Below are positions 29,981 through 30,956 of a stretch of DNA of 30,956 bases, in pieces. Both the position numbers and the translations under genes were made by a program. Positions within the stretch are counted from its first letter, which is position 1, and every line of letters starts with the position of its first letter. The notes beneath the pieces are model-generated. The model worked only from the letters and a program-made list of their open reading frames with translations. It had not been told where the DNA came from and made no database searches. Where the stretch lies: the NCBI GenBank assembly GCA_034428935.1, contig DAOUHB010000082.1, positions 1-30,956 on the forward strand, read 5' to 3'. This DNA is from JAAYZQ01 sp034428935. GTDB taxonomy: Bacteria; Chloroflexota; Anaerolineae; JAAYZQ01.

Positions 29981-30956
29981 ATGAACACTCAAGTGTGCCC
30001 ATACCTGGGCACCGTTGACGATCAGCGTTCATACTTTCCCACGCCGGACGTGGCCAACCGCTGTTACGCGGTCGCGTCACTTCAACCGGCGCGCGCCGCG
30101 CTTGATTTTCAGGAAAGCGTTTGCCTGGCCGGTCATCCTGGCCGGTGCGCCCGCTACGTGGAAGCTGAAAGGCACCAGGCGCGCAAGCCTGCGCCCCGGT
30201 TGCTGGCGATTGGGGGTAGCCTGGCCGGCGTGGTGGCCCTGGGCTGCTGCGCCTTCCTGGCGGTACTGGTCCTGGCCCTGGGCGGCCTGGGCGTTTCACG
30301 GCTGGGCCTCCTGGCCCGCGTGACCGACACGCCGCCTCCGACGGCCACGGACACGGTTACGGTCACGGCCACATTGTCTCCTACCTGGACGGCGACCGCG
30401 ACGTTGACTCCAACCGAGCAGGTTACCAACACCGCTACGGTGACGCCGCAGCCGCCCTCGCCAACCCCTACGGTCTCGCCTGTAAACGCCGCTGGTGATA
30501 CCTTTGTTTCGCCGCTGGCGACGCCGGCGCTGCGGGCGACCACCACCCAGCCGCGGGCCGTTCCCACGAACCGTCCGTTGCCGACGGCCACCCGGCGGCC
30601 CGCCGCCACCGCCACCCGCGGGCCGACGCTGACTCCCTCGGCCACGAACACCCGGGCTCCGACGGCCACACCGCAGATGGTCTGCCGGACCGGCGACACC
30701 ATGACCTTCAACCCTGCCAGCCCCTTGACCGGCAAGGCGTTTACCATCGAGGTCCGCTCGCTTATGGGCTACGTCGAGGTGTTGCTCGCCGGCGGGGGCA
30801 AGCCACATTTCAACGGCGTGGACCAAAGCGGCAGCTACTACGTCTGGCGCTGGGAGGACCGGGTTGGCACTGCGGGCACCTACAGCTACAGCTTCCAGAT
30901 CCGGAACGGCGTCCAGACCTGCCTCACCAAATCAGTGACGGTGGTGGCGCCCACCA
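29981..30956 (+). CDS. Membrane-anchored surface protein with Cys-cluster N-terminus and Thr/Pro-rich linker, partial
   Basis: The frame is open to the window end (325 codons). Residues 1-65 carry CPYLGTVDDQRSYFPTPDVA, NRCY, VCLAGHPGRCARY: five cysteines resembling the short metal-binding motif found at the N-terminus of many Chloroflexota membrane proteins, often with LysM domains. One membrane helix follows (LLAIGGSLAGVVALGCCAFL onward, about 76-110). Then comes a linker of about 130 residues made mostly of Thr, Pro and Ala (TPPPTATDTVTVTATLSPTW; TATPQ), probably exposed and possibly glycosylated. The last 80 residues (VCRTGDTMTF to the edge, with SYYVWRWEDRVGTAGTYSYS) look like an Ig-like beta domain. 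ATG 29981 chosen; GTG 29966 is possible. Confidence 0.82.
   Translation, partial: MNTQVCPYLGTVDDQRSYFPTPDVANRCYAVASLQPARAALDFQESVCLAGHPGRCARYVEAERHQARKPAPRLLAIGGSLAGVVALGCCAFLAVLVLALGGLGVSRLGLLARVTDTPPPTATDTVTVTATLSPTWTATATLTPTEQVTNTATVTPQPPSPTPTVSPVNAAGDTFVSPLATPALRATTTQPRAVPTNRPLPTATRRPAATATRGPTLTPSATNTRAPTATPQMVCRTGDTMTFNPASPLTGKAFTIEVRSLMGYVEVLLAGGGKPHFNGVDQSGSYYVWRWEDRVGTAGTYSYSFQIRNGVQTCLTKSVTVVAPT

Noticed and set aside
1..30956. CRISPR arrays, tRNA or rRNA genes, insertion sequences, prophage or integrase genes
   Set aside because: None seen on either strand: no regularly spaced direct repeats, no cloverleaf-type sequence recognised, no transposase or integrase motifs.

Overview
This window is a GC-rich, gene-dense stretch of bacterial chromosome. 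It most likely comes from a member of the Chloroflexota (Anaerolineae/Caldilineae-like). The main clue is the partial gene at the right edge. It opens with a Cys cluster (CPYLG ... NRCY ... CL ... C..Y), followed by one membrane helix and a Thr/Pro-rich linker, a layout I associate with this phylum. Other hints are frequent TTG/GTG starts, a PucC-family carrier next to non-photosynthetic genes, and recurring intergenic palindromes of the type AACCTAACCCCC...CTTCCC. The assignment rests on pattern recognition, not a search. I see no rRNA, tRNA, CRISPR array or transposase.

Layout. 1-3082 (minus): a molybdenum hydroxylase large subunit, an OsmC/YhfA-like protein and a truncated biotin ligase, packed as an operon. 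3083-4994 (plus): a divergent Rrf2-type Fe-S regulator and a PucC-family carrier. The two divergent promoters have overlapping -35 boxes. 5003-7811 (minus): tgt, uppP and a PstS-like lipoprotein. 7812-8270: a repeat-rich non-coding stretch. 8271-13186 (plus): the two halves of a heterodimeric ABC exporter, then a short rho. 13311-16923 (plus): a geranylgeranyl-reductase-like flavoprotein overlapping an unusual regulator (a PilB/GspE-like pseudo-ATPase fused to GAF and PP2C phosphatase). 16917-19501 (minus): an alpha/beta hydrolase, then a GNAT acetyltransferase paired with a DnaQ-type exonuclease carrying a WYL domain. 19624-20775 (plus): a short GH3-like adenylating enzyme. 20830-24562 (minus): a small membrane protein, an MFS carrier, a dipeptide epimerase and a fatty-acid-hydroxylase-type di-iron enzyme. 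24856-26241 (plus): an M20 dipeptidase divergent from the epimerase operon. 26338-26996: a small patch of lower GC with two short unknown genes, one under a GAAC-N4-GTTC palindrome that looks like an SOS box. 27144-29806 (plus): two CNNM/CorC-type CBS-domain membrane proteins in tandem. 29981-end: the Chloroflexota-type surface protein.

How the genes may work together. The epimerase, MFS carrier and M20 dipeptidase make a plausible route for taking up, epimerising and hydrolysing peptidoglycan-type dipeptides. UppP acts in the undecaprenyl-phosphate cycle. The Rrf2 regulator is well placed to control both its own operon and the Mo-hydroxylase operon.

The most unusual items are the pseudo-ATPase/GAF/PP2C fusion, a 30-bp palindromic repeat that appears to have inserted in frame into the first ABC gene, the exonuclease-WYL fusion, and the small SOS-box gene.
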